Notes under the pieces: generated by a model | Told to the model about the DNA's origin: nothing | What the model saw: only the letters and a program-made list of their open reading frames with translations | Databases searched by the model: none | Made by a program: the position numbers and the translations under genes | NCBI GenBank assembly: GCA_943789135.1 | Contig: CALSSY010000020.1 | Coordinates: 1-57,427, forward strand | DNA length: 57,427 nt | Direction of reading: 5' to 3' | Source of the DNA: an uncultured Bacteroidia bacterium | GTDB lineage: Bacteria; Bacteroidota; Bacteroidia; NS11-12g; UBA955 | Part shown: one piece after another, positions 7,925 to 17,333 of the stretch | Layout: each line of letters starts with the position of its first letter | How positions within the stretch are numbered: position 1 is the first letter of the stretch

Positions 7925-9319
7925 TTAACGTACGATGAATTTAGCTGTTTGCTTACCCACAGTACTGTTAACGTTAACTACATACATACCTGGAGCTAAC
8001 GAAAGTGTAGAAATTTGCACTTCATTAATTCCACGATTCATGAAATCGTGATTTTGAGATGCAACCACACGACCATTGATATCCATTACTTCAACAGCTA
8101 CAGCAGCGTTATCATTCAATTCAAAGTTAACAACAACATTTTGTCCTTGGTTACTTGGATTTGGGAATACCTTTAAGTCGGCAACACCATTTTTCAATGC
8201 TTCAATTGAAGCATTCTCTGTGGTGATATCAATCCAATAACCTAGCATAGTCGAGGTTGTGTAAATACTAGTTGGGTAGTATGACTGCCAACCGTTTGAA
8301 GTTCTAACACCGTTTCTTAAAACTGATGGAGTCCAGAATGTGTTATTGTAGCGGTATGGCGTTTCGCTAACAACCGCAACATTTTCCCAATAGTGTGCAC
8401 GAACACCATATCCATTGATATTACTGCGATGTGTAGGCTCAGACCAATTCATAAAGGTATCGTTTAAGTTGGGCTTTAACATGTTTTTAAACACCAAACT
8501 AAAACCAACAACATTCGCATTCACTTGAGCCGCATTCGTGCTCAATGAACGGAAATTGGGAGGAATTACACCTGTTAAACGACTGTAAAGTGAACCTGCA
8601 AAACGATCAACCGAATCACCATCACCTGTGCGGAACAAAATGGTATCTGTTGCCAATGCTGAAGTATTTAAAAGAGTAGATGCTTTGTAAGTAGTTGGGT
8701 TTGGATAACCAAATAGATTCAAACCGCCAGTAACACCTGCAAATCCTAAACCTTGGAAGTTAAAATATTGCACATACAACGTATCCACGATTTCAACATT
8801 CATGGTATCAAAACGTGCTACCATAACGGTGTCTTGCATTACCGAGTCACGGAATTTAATCGTTTGCATAGAGTCCGCGTTACGCACATAAAATTGCACC
8901 CAACGGATTGTGTCAACTGTGTAAGGATTAAAACGGGTTAAAGTAGGTTGACCTGTTATTTGATAACTAGAATCCTTAGGATCGAAAACAGAACCCATGG
9001 TGTGAATGTAACCACGACCTGTAGTACCGTCTGTATAAACTGTTAGTGCATTGGTATCTTCTGTTAGCCAACGAACATATGTAGATGCCTCACCAATCAT
9101 TTGGGTTTCACCATAAGAAGTCACAAAATTGTATTGACCAGATAAGGTTTCGGCTCTTTTGCTGGTTACAAAGTCACCCTGGCTTGTGTGTATGCGCTGT
9201 ATAGGCAGGATACCACCAATTTTAGTGTCTTGAGGATGAATTCGCTCAATTTGAGGTGCTTGTGCAAACGCCGTAATAGCACTTACCAACACCAATCCAG
9301 TTAAAAGTAATTTCTTCAT
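7925..9319 (-). CDS. Secreted protein with type IX sorting domain
   Basis: This 464-residue protein starts with a clear signal peptide (MKKLLLTGLVLVSAITAFAQ). The C-terminal 80 residues are a typical type A T9SS sorting domain: LKVFPNPSNQGQNV, a beta-sandwich with VEVMDINGRVV, then LAPGMYVVNV and the basic end KFIVR. The middle (about residues 25-375) is rich in Thr, Asn and aromatic residues in beta strands. I cannot assign it to an enzyme family. The protein should cross the inner membrane by Sec and the outer membrane by T9SS, with the sorting domain cleaved. It is a single-gene unit with its own terminator and a -7-like element upstream. Confidence 0.85.
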   Translation of the reverse strand: MKKLLLTGLVLVSAITAFAQAPQIERIHPQDTKIGGILPIQRIHTSQGDFVTSKRAETLSGQYNFVTSYGETQMIGEASTYVRWLTEDTNALTVYTDGTTGRGYIHTMGSVFDPKDSSYQITGQPTLTRFNPYTVDTIRWVQFYVRNADSMQTIKFRDSVMQDTVMVARFDTMNVEIVDTLYVQYFNFQGLGFAGVTGGLNLFGYPNPTTYKASTLLNTSALATDTILFRTGDGDSVDRFAGSLYSRLTGVIPPNFRSLSTNAAQVNANVVGFSLVFKNMLKPNLNDTFMNWSEPTHRSNINGYGVRAHYWENVAVVSETPYRYNNTFWTPSVLRNGVRTSNGWQSYYPTSIYTTSTMLGYWIDITTENASIEALKNGVADLKVFPNPSNQGQNVVVNFELNDNAAVAVEVMDINGRVVASQNHDFMNRGINEVQISTLSLAPGMYVVNVNSTVGKQTAKFIVR

Positions 9320-9349
9320 TCCAATAATGTTAAGTTTTTATTTGATTTT

Positions 9350-9357
9350 CAAATATA
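9350..9357 (-). promoter_or_regulatory. Bacteroidota -7 promoter element (TATATTTG)
   Basis: TATATTTG on the minus strand fits the TAnnTTTG -7 consensus of the Bacteroidota housekeeping sigma factor. It lies 31 bases upstream of the T9SS cargo gene start. No well-spaced TTTG -33 element was found, so the assignment is tentative. Confidence 0.45.
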
Positions 9358-9436
9358 ATGCTTCAGTTAAGATTTTATGTAAAAACCAATGAAGCTTTAT
9401 TAAGATTTTCTTTAATTGTGTTGCAAATTTTACAAT

Positions 9437-10147
9437 TTAAATGTCTCCTTCAATGGGTCGGATGATAATTTCTTCCATTACAGTGGTTTCATTTATATCC
9501 CAAGCGGTTAAAATACAACGTGCCACATCATCAGCGCGCATGAATCTAGATTCCGGTAAATCAACACCTGCCCAAGAATCGGTAAGGGTTGCACCTGGCA
9601 ACACCGCGCTCACGCGAATACCTAATGGGATCCCTTCTCGTCGTAAACTTTTTGAAAACCCTAATAAAGCATGTTTCGTAACGGCGTATCCACCACCTGC
9701 TTCATATGCCAAAATACTTGCGATACTGCACATATTAAATACATGAGATCGGTCTTGTTTTTTTAGTTTAGACCATAGACCTCGCGTCACATAATAGGCA
9801 GAAAAGAAATTTGTTTGCATTTGCATTTCCATTTGCCCTGCAGGTTCATCCATAAGTGTACCAGGAAGAAAAACACCTGCATTATTAACGAGCACATCAA
9901 TTTCCAGATTTAATTCTTTCGCTTGACGAACGAAATCTGTGCATCCATTTTCGGTTGACAAATCAGCGGGAATTTTCCATACTTGGTTCGAATGCTTCGA
10001 TTCTAAACGATTGGAAACATGTGATAATAATTCGGCATTTCTTGCCGTTAAAATCAGATCAAACCCTTTTGCAGCAAATGCATCAGCAATCGACTCTCCG
10101 ATGCCTCTACTCGCTCCTGTAATTACAGCAATTTTTTTATTATCCAT
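9437..10147 (-). CDS. Short-chain dehydrogenase/reductase
   Basis: This 236-residue classical SDR has the cofactor motif TGASRGIG (residues 10-17), the structural NNAG motif (88-91) and the catalytic YxxxK pair Tyr154 and Lys158 preceded by serines at 141 and 144. Arg at the GASRG position and TARN after beta-2 suggest NADP(H) preference. The substrate cannot be deduced; YdfG-like hydroxy-acid or aldehyde reductases look closest. It starts within the final codons of the preceding rho gene (8-base overlap), so it is probably co-transcribed with rho. Confidence 0.88.
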   Translation of the reverse strand: MDNKKIAVITGASRGIGESIADAFAAKGFDLILTARNAELLSHVSNRLESKHSNQVWKIPADLSTENGCTDFVRQAKELNLEIDVLVNNAGVFLPGTLMDEPAGQMEMQMQTNFFSAYYVTRGLWSKLKKQDRSHVFNMCSIASILAYEAGGGYAVTKHALLGFSKSLRREGIPLGIRVSAVLPGATLTDSWAGVDLPESRFMRADDVARCILTAWDINETTVMEEIIIRPIEGDI

Positions 10148-11925
10148 TCATCGAAACCAAGAACTCTGTATTGTCTTGGGTATGTTGCATGTTTTTCAAG
10201 AAGGTATTCATCGCTTCCTCCGAATTCATATCCGCAAGATAGTTTCTCAATACCCACATACGTTGTAAGGTTACTTTGTCAACAAGTAAATCTTCCCGAC
10301 GTGTACTTGAGGCGGTTATGTCAATAGCTGGGAATATACGTCGATTCGACAATTTCCGATCCAATTGCAATTCCATATTACCGGTTCCTTTGAATTCTTC
10401 GAAAATAACTTCGTCCATTTTGGAACCTGTATCGGTAAGGGCCGTTGCAATGATCGTCAAGTGAACCTCCGTTTTCAATATTTCGAGCCGCTCCGAAGAA
10501 GCGCTTAGGTTTATGCAACGCATTGGCGTCCACACCACCTGATAGTATTTTACCCGACGCTGGCTGAACGGTATTGAAGGCTCTTGCCAAACGGGTAATG
10601 GAGTCCAAGAGTATTACAACATCATGACCGCATTCCACCAATCTTTTAGCCTTTTCTAAGACCATGTTGGTTAGTTTAACATGCTTGTCTGCGGGCTCAT
10701 CAAATGTACTAGCCACCACTTCTGCTCTTACGTGACGAGCCATATCTGTAACTTCCTCAGGGCGTTCGTCAATAAGCAATATCATCATGTAAACTTCCGG
10801 ATGATTTTTAGCAATGGCATTTGCGATACCCTGCAATAACCATGTTTTTCCTGTTTTAGGCTGTGCAACTATCAAACCACGCTGACCTTTACCTATTGGA
10901 GATACCAAATCAATAATACGATTAGAGTATTGTTTAGGATCGTCGCATAAATTCAATTTCTCGTTAGGAAATAAAGGGGTTAAATGTTCGAAAGCAACCC
11001 TATCTCTTACTGCTTCTGGTGATTTACCGTTAACAGATTCTATTTTAACCAAACAAAAATACTTTTCATTGTCTTTGGGAGGACGAATTGTTCCTTTGAT
11101 GGTATCACCAATTTTCAGACCATTTTGTTTGATCATGAAACCTGGAACATATACATCGTCAGGTGAAGCTTGATAATTGTAATCAGGCGAACGCAAAAAT
11201 CCGTATCCATCAGGCACTGTTTCCAAAACACCCTGAGTCGTGACAACGCCTTCCATTTCGGTTAAAACATGCAATAGTTCTCTACGACGTTTTTCCTCCT
11301 CTGTTTCAGGTTTAGGCTCTCTATTGGGTTTAGGATTTTCAACACCTTCTTTACTTTCTCTTTTTTCATGAGATTTTTGAGGTGCCTCAGAGTGGGAATT
11401 GTTTTCGCTACTGTTATCCTCTTTTCGGGCTTCTTTGATGGTTTCAGCTCTGTTTTCCCGTTGGTTTTCAGACTCTTTATTTCGGTCGTTTCTTTGTTTA
11501 GAAACGGGCTGACGATCTTTAAAACTTCTTTTTTCACGAGGCCTTTCAGCCGTAACCAAAGAATTAGCATCAGCAGTGGCATTCATGGAATTTTTTAAAT
11601 CCAATTCACCAGGTGTGGCACTTAATTCATTTGTGGCTTCCATGTTTTTAGGCGCCGCTTCTTTAGCGGTAGTGACTACCTCTTTTACAACGCGTTTACG
11701 TTTGCGTTTTGATTCTTCTGCATTTAACGTTGCATTATTTTCAGGAATCGATTCCGAATTGGTTTCGGATTGGATATCGTTCGTAGGTTCAGCTTTTGCC
11801 ATACCGTTTAAAACTTCTATCAAATCGGCTTTCTTAAGTTTACTTGCGCCATCAATGGCCAATGTCTCCGCTAAAGTCCGCAGCTCTGCCACGCTCATCT
11901 TTGCAAAATCAGGTGATTTTGTCAT
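10140..11925 (-). CDS. rho: Transcription termination factor Rho with long disordered insertion, one frameshift
   Basis: Rho is the hexameric RNA-dependent ATPase that ends transcription. Reconstructed length is about 594 residues. A Rho N-terminal SAP-like domain (about 6-45) is followed by a charged low-complexity insertion (about 46-215). Then come the cold-shock RNA-binding domain ([16 protein letters not shown]), Walker A QPKTGKT (354-361), the [12 protein letters not shown] segment, [13 protein letters not shown] and the R-loop region [15 protein letters not shown]. The frame breaks after GGSL. Removing one base near 10458 gives [20 protein letters not shown] and rejoins the C-terminal part starting near 10460. 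A broken rho is implausible in a living strain, so a sequence error is the likely cause. A long N-terminal insertion is common in Bacteroidota Rho. Confidence 0.92.
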
Positions 11926-12105
11926 ACAAATACTATAGTGTAAGGGGGATTAAATTCAATCTAAATAAGTTTTGTGAAATTAACCGATTCTGAATACTGC
12001 GAATCCGTTGTTGCAATAATACGCACAAAATCTACACAAATGCAAATTGAAATAATTATTTCATTGATGACCAATTAACTGCATGTGTTAATTGCATAAA
12101 TAATA

Positions 12106-12801
12106 TCAATCGTATTGTTCAAAATGGTACTGACGTCTGTTGAATCCCATTGATTTTAAATTTCTACGGGTTTCAACCAACATGTCTTTCCAACCACAAA
12201 CATAAATTTGTGCATCATCCACTTTCTCAAGAATCTTTGTGTAAACCGGATGTACATAGCCGTAATGCGCAAAAGATTGCTCTTGTCGACTCAGAACCGG
12301 GTGATAATGAAAGTTTTCATTTTGTTGCGCTAATTGTTTCCAGTCCTCATGGTACAAAATATCCTCGGCCAAACGATTTCCAAAAATCAAATAAACCGAA
12401 GCCCCATTTATTTTTAACGCTTCATTTATCATGCTTCTGAAAGGAGCAACCCCTGTTCCCGTGCAAATAAAAACATAAGGAATGTTATTGCCTGTAGGTT
12501 GAAACACAAAGCTACCTTGTGGCTCACTTCCAACAATCCAAAAATCAACATGCTGCTCAAACAGCCATGGTGTAAATACGCCCGCTGGATTCAAAGAGAT
12601 GCACAATTCTATTGTTTGCATATTCGGCTCAACACTTGAAATTGAATAACTACGTTGAACAACCCCTTGTTCCTTTAAATTCGATTGTAAAACGACAAAC
12701 TGACCTGGGGAAAACGCACATTGAAATGGCATTTCTGCTTGGAGTATGAACCGCCGCACATTGAGTGCTTCTTGAATGATTTTTACAATGCGATACTCCA
12801 T
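12106..12801 (-). CDS. Ferredoxin/flavodoxin-NADP reductase family oxidoreductase
   Basis: From the ATG at 12801 (MEYRIVKIIQEAL) the protein is about 231 residues, the usual size of compact FNR proteins. An FAD-binding beta-barrel contains RSYSIS (Arg-x-Tyr-Ser) and an NAD(P) domain contains CTGTGVAPFRSMI and CGWKDMLVE. No 2Fe-2S domain is attached, so a separate ferredoxin or flavodoxin partner would be needed. An in-frame ATG seven codons upstream (12822) is less consistent with family N-termini. The crcB gene is divergent, 60 bases away. Confidence 0.85.
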   Translation of the reverse strand: MEYRIVKIIQEALNVRRFILQAEMPFQCAFSPGQFVVLQSNLKEQGVVQRSYSISSVEPNMQTIELCISLNPAGVFTPWLFEQHVDFWIVGSEPQGSFVFQPTGNNIPYVFICTGTGVAPFRSMINEALKINGASVYLIFGNRLAEDILYHEDWKQLAQQNENFHYHPVLSRQEQSFAHYGYVHPVYTKILEKVDDAQIYVCGWKDMLVETRRNLKSMGFNRRQYHFEQYD

Positions 12802-12861
12802 TGCGCAAAGATACAATTTCAAAGCCTCGAGATGCTTTATTTTTGTTTAACTTCGCTGTAA

Positions 12862-13224
12862 ATGTCGTACACAATTTATGTATGGATCGGATTAGGTGGT
12901 GCTTTGGGCAGTATATTAAGAGGTCTATTGAACCGACTTCTACCCTTTCAAATCAATTCATTTTCTTGGAGTACATTTATAGTCAACATGATAGGCTGCG
13001 TGTTCATTGGATATTTTTGGACAAAGTTGGATGACGAAACCCAAAAAGCATTTTGGATTACAGGATTGCTTGGTGGACTAACCACATTCTCTGGTTTAGG
13101 ATTGGAACTAACACGTTATCTAAACGAAAAAAACTACAATTTAGCCGTGATATACGGCCTCACATCTATTTTAACGGGTATCTTACTGGTATGGTTCGGA
13201 CAAAAACTAGCCTCTTTCTTTTAA
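12862..13224 (+). CDS. crcB: Fluoride channel CrcB/Fluc
   Basis: This 120-residue, four-helix membrane protein shows the Fluc hallmarks: GLGGALGSILRGLLN in the first helix, STFIVNMIGCVFIGYF (the conserved Asn in TM2) and GLLGGLTTFSGLGLE (the TM3 GGxTTFS break). Fluc proteins work as dual-topology dimers that let cytoplasmic fluoride out. The reading frame of the next gene overlaps its last 34 bases, so the pair is translationally coupled. No fluoride riboswitch is visible in the short upstream region. Confidence 0.93.
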   Translation: MSYTIYVWIGLGGALGSILRGLLNRLLPFQINSFSWSTFIVNMIGCVFIGYFWTKLDDETQKAFWITGLLGGLTTFSGLGLELTRYLNEKNYNLAVIYGLTSILTGILLVWFGQKLASFF

Positions 13225-14465
13225 TTTTAAGCTTAAGCTTTTACGGACAGTTATTGGGTAACCGGATTCTAATCCCTATGGATGAAGATCAAAAAAACCA
13301 TTTAAAAGCTTATGGAGTGGCATTTTGGCTAATAGAAAAGCAACAGAAGGAAGTATTGTGGCTTTTGAACTATCAAGGAGGTAGTTTCATGTCAGAGTAT
13401 TCAAGTAAACTCGAAACGGAATGCAAAACAAGAGGGGTTACTTTCAAGGTAATTTCCGAAAACCAAGCGGCTCAGATTGAATCAGAAATTGCTGATCCAG
13501 CCGTTAATATGAATATGGTGAAACTCCTTAATGCACCTAAAATAGCTGTATACTCACCTAAAACGAAGCAACCTTGGGACGATGCAGTAACCATGGTTCT
13601 CACTTATGCAGAAATACCCTATACCGTTATTTTCGACGATGAAGTTTTAAACGGGAAACTACCCGAATACGATTGGTTGCATTTGCATCATGAAGATTTC
13701 ACAGGACAATACGGTAAATTCTGGGCTTCTTTTGCCACGGCGCCTTGGTACCAGGAACAAGTTAATGAAACTGAGGCTATGGCCAGAAAACACGGATTCA
13801 AATCTGCAAGAGAACTCAAAAAAGCGGTTGTACTAAAAATACAAGATTTCTGTATGGGTGGCGGTTTCTTATTTGCGATGTGTAGCGCAACAGACACCTA
13901 TGATATTGCTCTTGCCGCTCAAAATACAGATATCTGTGAACGTATGTTTGACGGTGATGGTATCAGTCCTAGTGCCCAACAAGACTTAGATTACAAACCC
14001 TGTTTCGCTTTCAAGAACTTCACTTTAGAGCGAAGCCCATATGTCTATGAATTCAGTGATATCGATGTTGATCCCATGAAAAGAAACGTTACAGAAGAAA
14101 CAGATCTGTTCACCCTTTTTGATTATTCGGCCAAATGGGATTTAATTCCGGCAATTTTGTGTCAGAATCATACCCGAACCATCAGAGGCTTTATGGGTCA
14201 AACCACTGCTTTTCGCAAGGATTTGATTAAAAGTGATGTATTGGTAATGGGGGAAAATGCGCTATTAAACGAAGCGCGATATATACACGGAGAAATGGGC
14301 AAAGGCACATTCACCTTTTATGGGGGCCACGATCCCGAAGATTACCAGCACCATGTAGGTGAACCTCCTACAGATTTAAATTTACATCCGAACAGTCCAG
14401 GTTTTCGATTGATATTGAATAATATCTTATTCCCTTCAGCCCAAAAAAGCAAACAAAAGACCTGA
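13191..14465 (+). CDS. Secreted protein of the Bacteroidota family named 'asparagine synthetase B'
   Basis: From the ATG at 13191 the protein is 424 residues with a signal peptide (KTSLFLLILSLSFYGQLLG). The sequence ILIPMDEDQKNHLKAYG, then APKIAVYSPKTKQPWDDAV, WLHLHHEDFTGQYGKF, FLFAMCSATDT and FYGGHDPEDYQHHVGEPPT is highly characteristic of a Bacteroidota family that databases call asparagine synthetase B. It shows neither the N-terminal nucleophile Cys nor the ATP-pyrophosphatase motif of real AsnB, and it is exported, so that name is very doubtful. His-rich clusters suggest metal or hydrolase chemistry, but this is inference. The frame is open upstream to 13053 inside crcB, but only the 13191 start gives a signal peptide. 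Confidence 0.75.
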   Translation: MVRTKTSLFLLILSLSFYGQLLGNRILIPMDEDQKNHLKAYGVAFWLIEKQQKEVLWLLNYQGGSFMSEYSSKLETECKTRGVTFKVISENQAAQIESEIADPAVNMNMVKLLNAPKIAVYSPKTKQPWDDAVTMVLTYAEIPYTVIFDDEVLNGKLPEYDWLHLHHEDFTGQYGKFWASFATAPWYQEQVNETEAMARKHGFKSARELKKAVVLKIQDFCMGGGFLFAMCSATDTYDIALAAQNTDICERMFDGDGISPSAQQDLDYKPCFAFKNFTLERSPYVYEFSDIDVDPMKRNVTEETDLFTLFDYSAKWDLIPAILCQNHTRTIRGFMGQTTAFRKDLIKSDVLVMGENALLNEARYIHGEMGKGTFTFYGGHDPEDYQHHVGEPPTDLNLHPNSPGFRLILNNILFPSAQKSKQKT

Positions 14466-16378
14466 TGAATTCTCGTTTGCGTAGATCTTTTTGGTATCGA
14501 CAGATACCATTCCTGTTGCTTTTCATTTTAGCAATTGGTGTTCGATTCATACAAATCGAAAATCGGCCATGGGATTCAGATGAATTAGGAGCCTTATTCC
14601 GTGCTGAAAATGCATTGGATTTTAATTCCCATTTAGAAAATGGAGTTGCAATCGATGGTCACCCTGCTTTAGTACAAACATTTCTATGGACGAATTCTCA
14701 AACTTGGAAGTTAAACCCCACTCAACTAAAATACCTATGGGCTTTCACAAGCCTACTTTCCATTGTGTTATTTTACGGATTTTATTGGAGTAGATTTGGC
14801 CGCAAATCAGCCTTTTTTGTGGCATCAGGGCTTTGTTTACTCTGGTGGCCTGTTTCCTTAAGCATCTGGGTTCGACCCTATACGATTGCGCTGTTTTGGA
14901 TGGGATTATTGGCAGTGAGTAGCGAAAAGCAATTCAAACAAAAAAACACTGCAACTCTTTGGATCGTATTGATGGCCATTTCAATGGCCTTATTGGCTTA
15001 TTCCCATTATATGGCTGCATTAACCGGTAGTATTTTTTTACTGAGTGAATGGGTTCAAAAGAAAATCACCATTCGTTATCTCATTTTGGTGGGCGTTCTA
15101 ACTTCATTGCTATATGTTCCTCATATAGGTTTATTTTTAACTCAATTGAATGAGGGTGGACTTACTTGGTTGGGTAAGCCCTCTTTTACTTTTATTTGGG
15201 ATCAAATTTTCTATGTTCTGAATCAATCTAATCTGGTTGCATTTTGGTTGGTCATCATGCTTTTTGCGGGAGGATTCACCTTATACAAAAAGGGTTTCCC
15301 AAAAAAATTATGGATGAAATCCATTTCACTTTTAGGTATTTGGATAGGTGTTTTTTTGATTTCTTTTGCCTATTCCCATCTTCAAAAACCCGTACTACAA
15401 CACAATGCTTTGTATTTTGCTTTGCCTTTTTTATTGGGTGGAATTTCTGTAGTTTTTCTAAAAATCCCTGTTCCTCTACTTCGATTTCTGAATTTTATTT
15501 GGGTTTCCATTTTGTTTTTCAGCCTAACCAATGAGAAAAGTCATTTTGGAACGTCAATGGAGGATCGCTATAAAACACCTTTGAAGATCATTTCTGAATT
15601 TGAAAAACAGACCCACAACAATTATCCGTGTTTCATTGATGGACCATCAGATCTAATGCGTTTTCATTTGAAAACATCACCAATTAATAATCCCATTCTT
15701 CTCGAGGATACAAACTCAATACATCTTTACGGGAAGTTAAATCAAATAGATTCGAATCATTCCTTGGATACTGTTTGGATTGCTTTGAATTCAGGAAGCG
15801 ATGTGAATTTACAAACCTACTTTTGGTCCCGATTTCGCCCAATCCCGGTATTAAATTCAAAGCGAAAAAGAAACTTCATAACCGGTGGTGAATTTTACTG
15901 CGCAGAATATTCCGACTCTTCACTACTTTTTACAACTCGTTACATAGAACGACAAGCAGATGCAAATGAGTTGTTATTTATCGACTTCAATGAAATTGAA
16001 TCTAAGCTAGGGAAAATCAACACGAATGACTTTTTAGTAATATCGGTTTATGACGGTTTTGATTGTAACGAAGTTTTTAGAAATTTCGATTTGGTGAGTG
16101 CCCTATTCCAAGAAGGTTTTAATAAAGCGCTGAATCAGATAGATTATAGATTCACAGCAAACAGTCAAATTTCAAATCGGCATAATGGTTGGTTAAATCA
16201 TACCATCAAATTAGCAGACATACCAAGTTGGAATCAAAATAGTAGATTAAGAATTAGCTATGAATATCGGGGTGAAGATTCTAATTTCATCCGAAAGAAT
16301 ATCCAATTCAGAATTCGAAAAATTGAAGGAAATCCGAATATGTACGAGCGAGTAACCACTCAGTTCTTAAAATTCTAG
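14465..16378 (+). CDS. Polytopic membrane glycosyltransferase (PMT/ArnT-like)
   Basis: This 637-residue protein has an N-terminal transmembrane helix followed by NRPWDSDELGALFRAE, an acidic D-x-D-E loop typical of GT-C fold lipid-linked sugar transferases. About nine to ten hydrophobic helices follow to about residue 355 and then a soluble C-terminal domain of about 280 residues. Such enzymes move a sugar from a polyprenyl-phosphate donor to a lipid or protein on the periplasmic side. The donor and acceptor are unknown. It starts on the stop of the preceding gene (1-base overlap) and is convergent with the DUF5777 gene, 1 base apart. Confidence 0.75.
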   Translation: MNSRLRRSFWYRQIPFLLLFILAIGVRFIQIENRPWDSDELGALFRAENALDFNSHLENGVAIDGHPALVQTFLWTNSQTWKLNPTQLKYLWAFTSLLSIVLFYGFYWSRFGRKSAFFVASGLCLLWWPVSLSIWVRPYTIALFWMGLLAVSSEKQFKQKNTATLWIVLMAISMALLAYSHYMAALTGSIFLLSEWVQKKITIRYLILVGVLTSLLYVPHIGLFLTQLNEGGLTWLGKPSFTFIWDQIFYVLNQSNLVAFWLVIMLFAGGFTLYKKGFPKKLWMKSISLLGIWIGVFLISFAYSHLQKPVLQHNALYFALPFLLGGISVVFLKIPVPLLRFLNFIWVSILFFSLTNEKSHFGTSMEDRYKTPLKIISEFEKQTHNNYPCFIDGPSDLMRFHLKTSPINNPILLEDTNSIHLYGKLNQIDSNHSLDTVWIALNSGSDVNLQTYFWSRFRPIPVLNSKRKRNFITGGEFYCAEYSDSSLLFTTRYIERQADANELLFIDFNEIESKLGKINTNDFLVISVYDGFDCNEVFRNFDLVSALFQEGFNKALNQIDYRFTANSQISNRHNGWLNHTIKLADIPSWNQNSRLRISYEYRGEDSNFIRKNIQFRIRKIEGNPNMYERVTTQFLKF

Positions 16379-16379
16379 A

Positions 16380-17333
16380 TTATTCGGTTACAATAGTAAA
16401 AACCCGTGAAAGATTGAATCCCAAACGTATACCAGCGTTATTCCATTCATTCTGGGTATTCGCAATGAATTGTGTTTCATTCAGACCTGCACTATTTGTC
16501 AATTGAAACTGGAACACGTGCCCACCTGTTTCAACATCCATACCCATTGACAGGCTATTAATCACGTTACCTTTTGAGGTTAAAATGGGAATATATTCAA
16601 AGTTCAACGAGGTTCTCGCTGAAATTTTATTTCTGAATGCGATTCCCAAGGCCCAAAGGTTTTGAAGTTCACTACCCGGAATTGTCCAACTTGAATTTTT
16701 AGCATTTGCAATAAACGTAGGACTAATTTGAAGTGAAAAATCTTCTGAGAACTTTCTGCCAAGAATTGCTTGAAACACGTAGGAAGTTCTCTGATTGGCA
16801 TCGGGCACATCCGCCAATGGTGTTTCAGGGTTTATCAACGCATATTGGGTACCAGCCAATATCAGTAAACTAATTGGTCTTGAATTATCGGTATTTTGAT
16901 GCATCAATCGATATTTTAAAAATGCATCTGCATTTTTCAATCCGTGTACATTACTCCTACCAAGTGAAATCATTAAATTATGGGTTATGCCATATTCCAA
17001 CCCAAATCGGACACTTGCTTGATCCAAGCCAAAAGCTTCAAGCGGACCGGCATTTACCGCTCCAAATCTGTGCATCATCTTAAAATCTAATACACCATAG
17101 TCGGTTAATTCTAAACTTTGAAGATTGATAACCTTCGTGGTTTTGAAGGCATAGTTAACCTTTTCGACAGTTTGAGGTTCATCACCCAACAAATCAAGAT
17201 CATCCTCTTGTGCTTTGGCATTTGAAACACTTAAGAATAACAATAAGGAAGCTATGAATGAAAATTTCAAATTCAAACGATTCGGAATCATTTCCTTTAT
17301 AATTTCAACGTATATTTCCATTCTTTTTACCAT
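16380..17333 (-). CDS. DUF5777 outer-membrane beta-barrel protein (second copy of a tandem pair)
   Basis: About 303-317 residues depending on start; the ATG at 17291 (MIPNRLNLKFSF) gives the best signal peptide, ending at NAKAQE. DUF5777 hallmarks are MMHRFGAVNAGPLEAFGLDQ, then VRFGLEYGITHNLMISLGRS and the closing FQFQLTNSAGLNETQF. Predicted structure is a beta-barrel of short amphipathic strands. It shares motif order with the preceding gene (RFGxxNxG, LDxxxxRxGxxYG, GRS, HxFQxxLTNxxxLNExxF), so the two are paralogues. It is last in the minus-strand cassette and overlaps the upstream gene by 7 bases if 17333 is used. Function is not established. Confidence 0.8.
   Translation of the reverse strand: MVKRMEIYVEIIKEMIPNRLNLKFSFIASLLLFLSVSNAKAQEDDLDLLGDEPQTVEKVNYAFKTTKVINLQSLELTDYGVLDFKMMHRFGAVNAGPLEAFGLDQASVRFGLEYGITHNLMISLGRSNVHGLKNADAFLKYRLMHQNTDNSRPISLLILAGTQYALINPETPLADVPDANQRTSYVFQAILGRKFSEDFSLQISPTFIANAKNSSWTIPGSELQNLWALGIAFRNKISARTSLNFEYIPILTSKGNVINSLSMGMDVETGGHVFQFQLTNSAGLNETQFIANTQNEWNNAGIRLGFNLSRVFTIVTE

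Noticed and set aside
10140..10538. Separate small gene downstream of rho
   Set aside because: Its sequence is the C-terminus of Rho ([15 protein letters not shown]), shifted by one base.
12802..12861. Fluoride riboswitch upstream of crcB
   Set aside because: The gap is only 60 bases, and no pseudoknot-forming conserved bases of the fluoride class were recognised.
13053..13190. Extended N-terminus for the secreted protein after crcB
   Set aside because: This part is the +1 frame of crcB. Starting at 13191 places a signal peptide at the N-terminus as expected.
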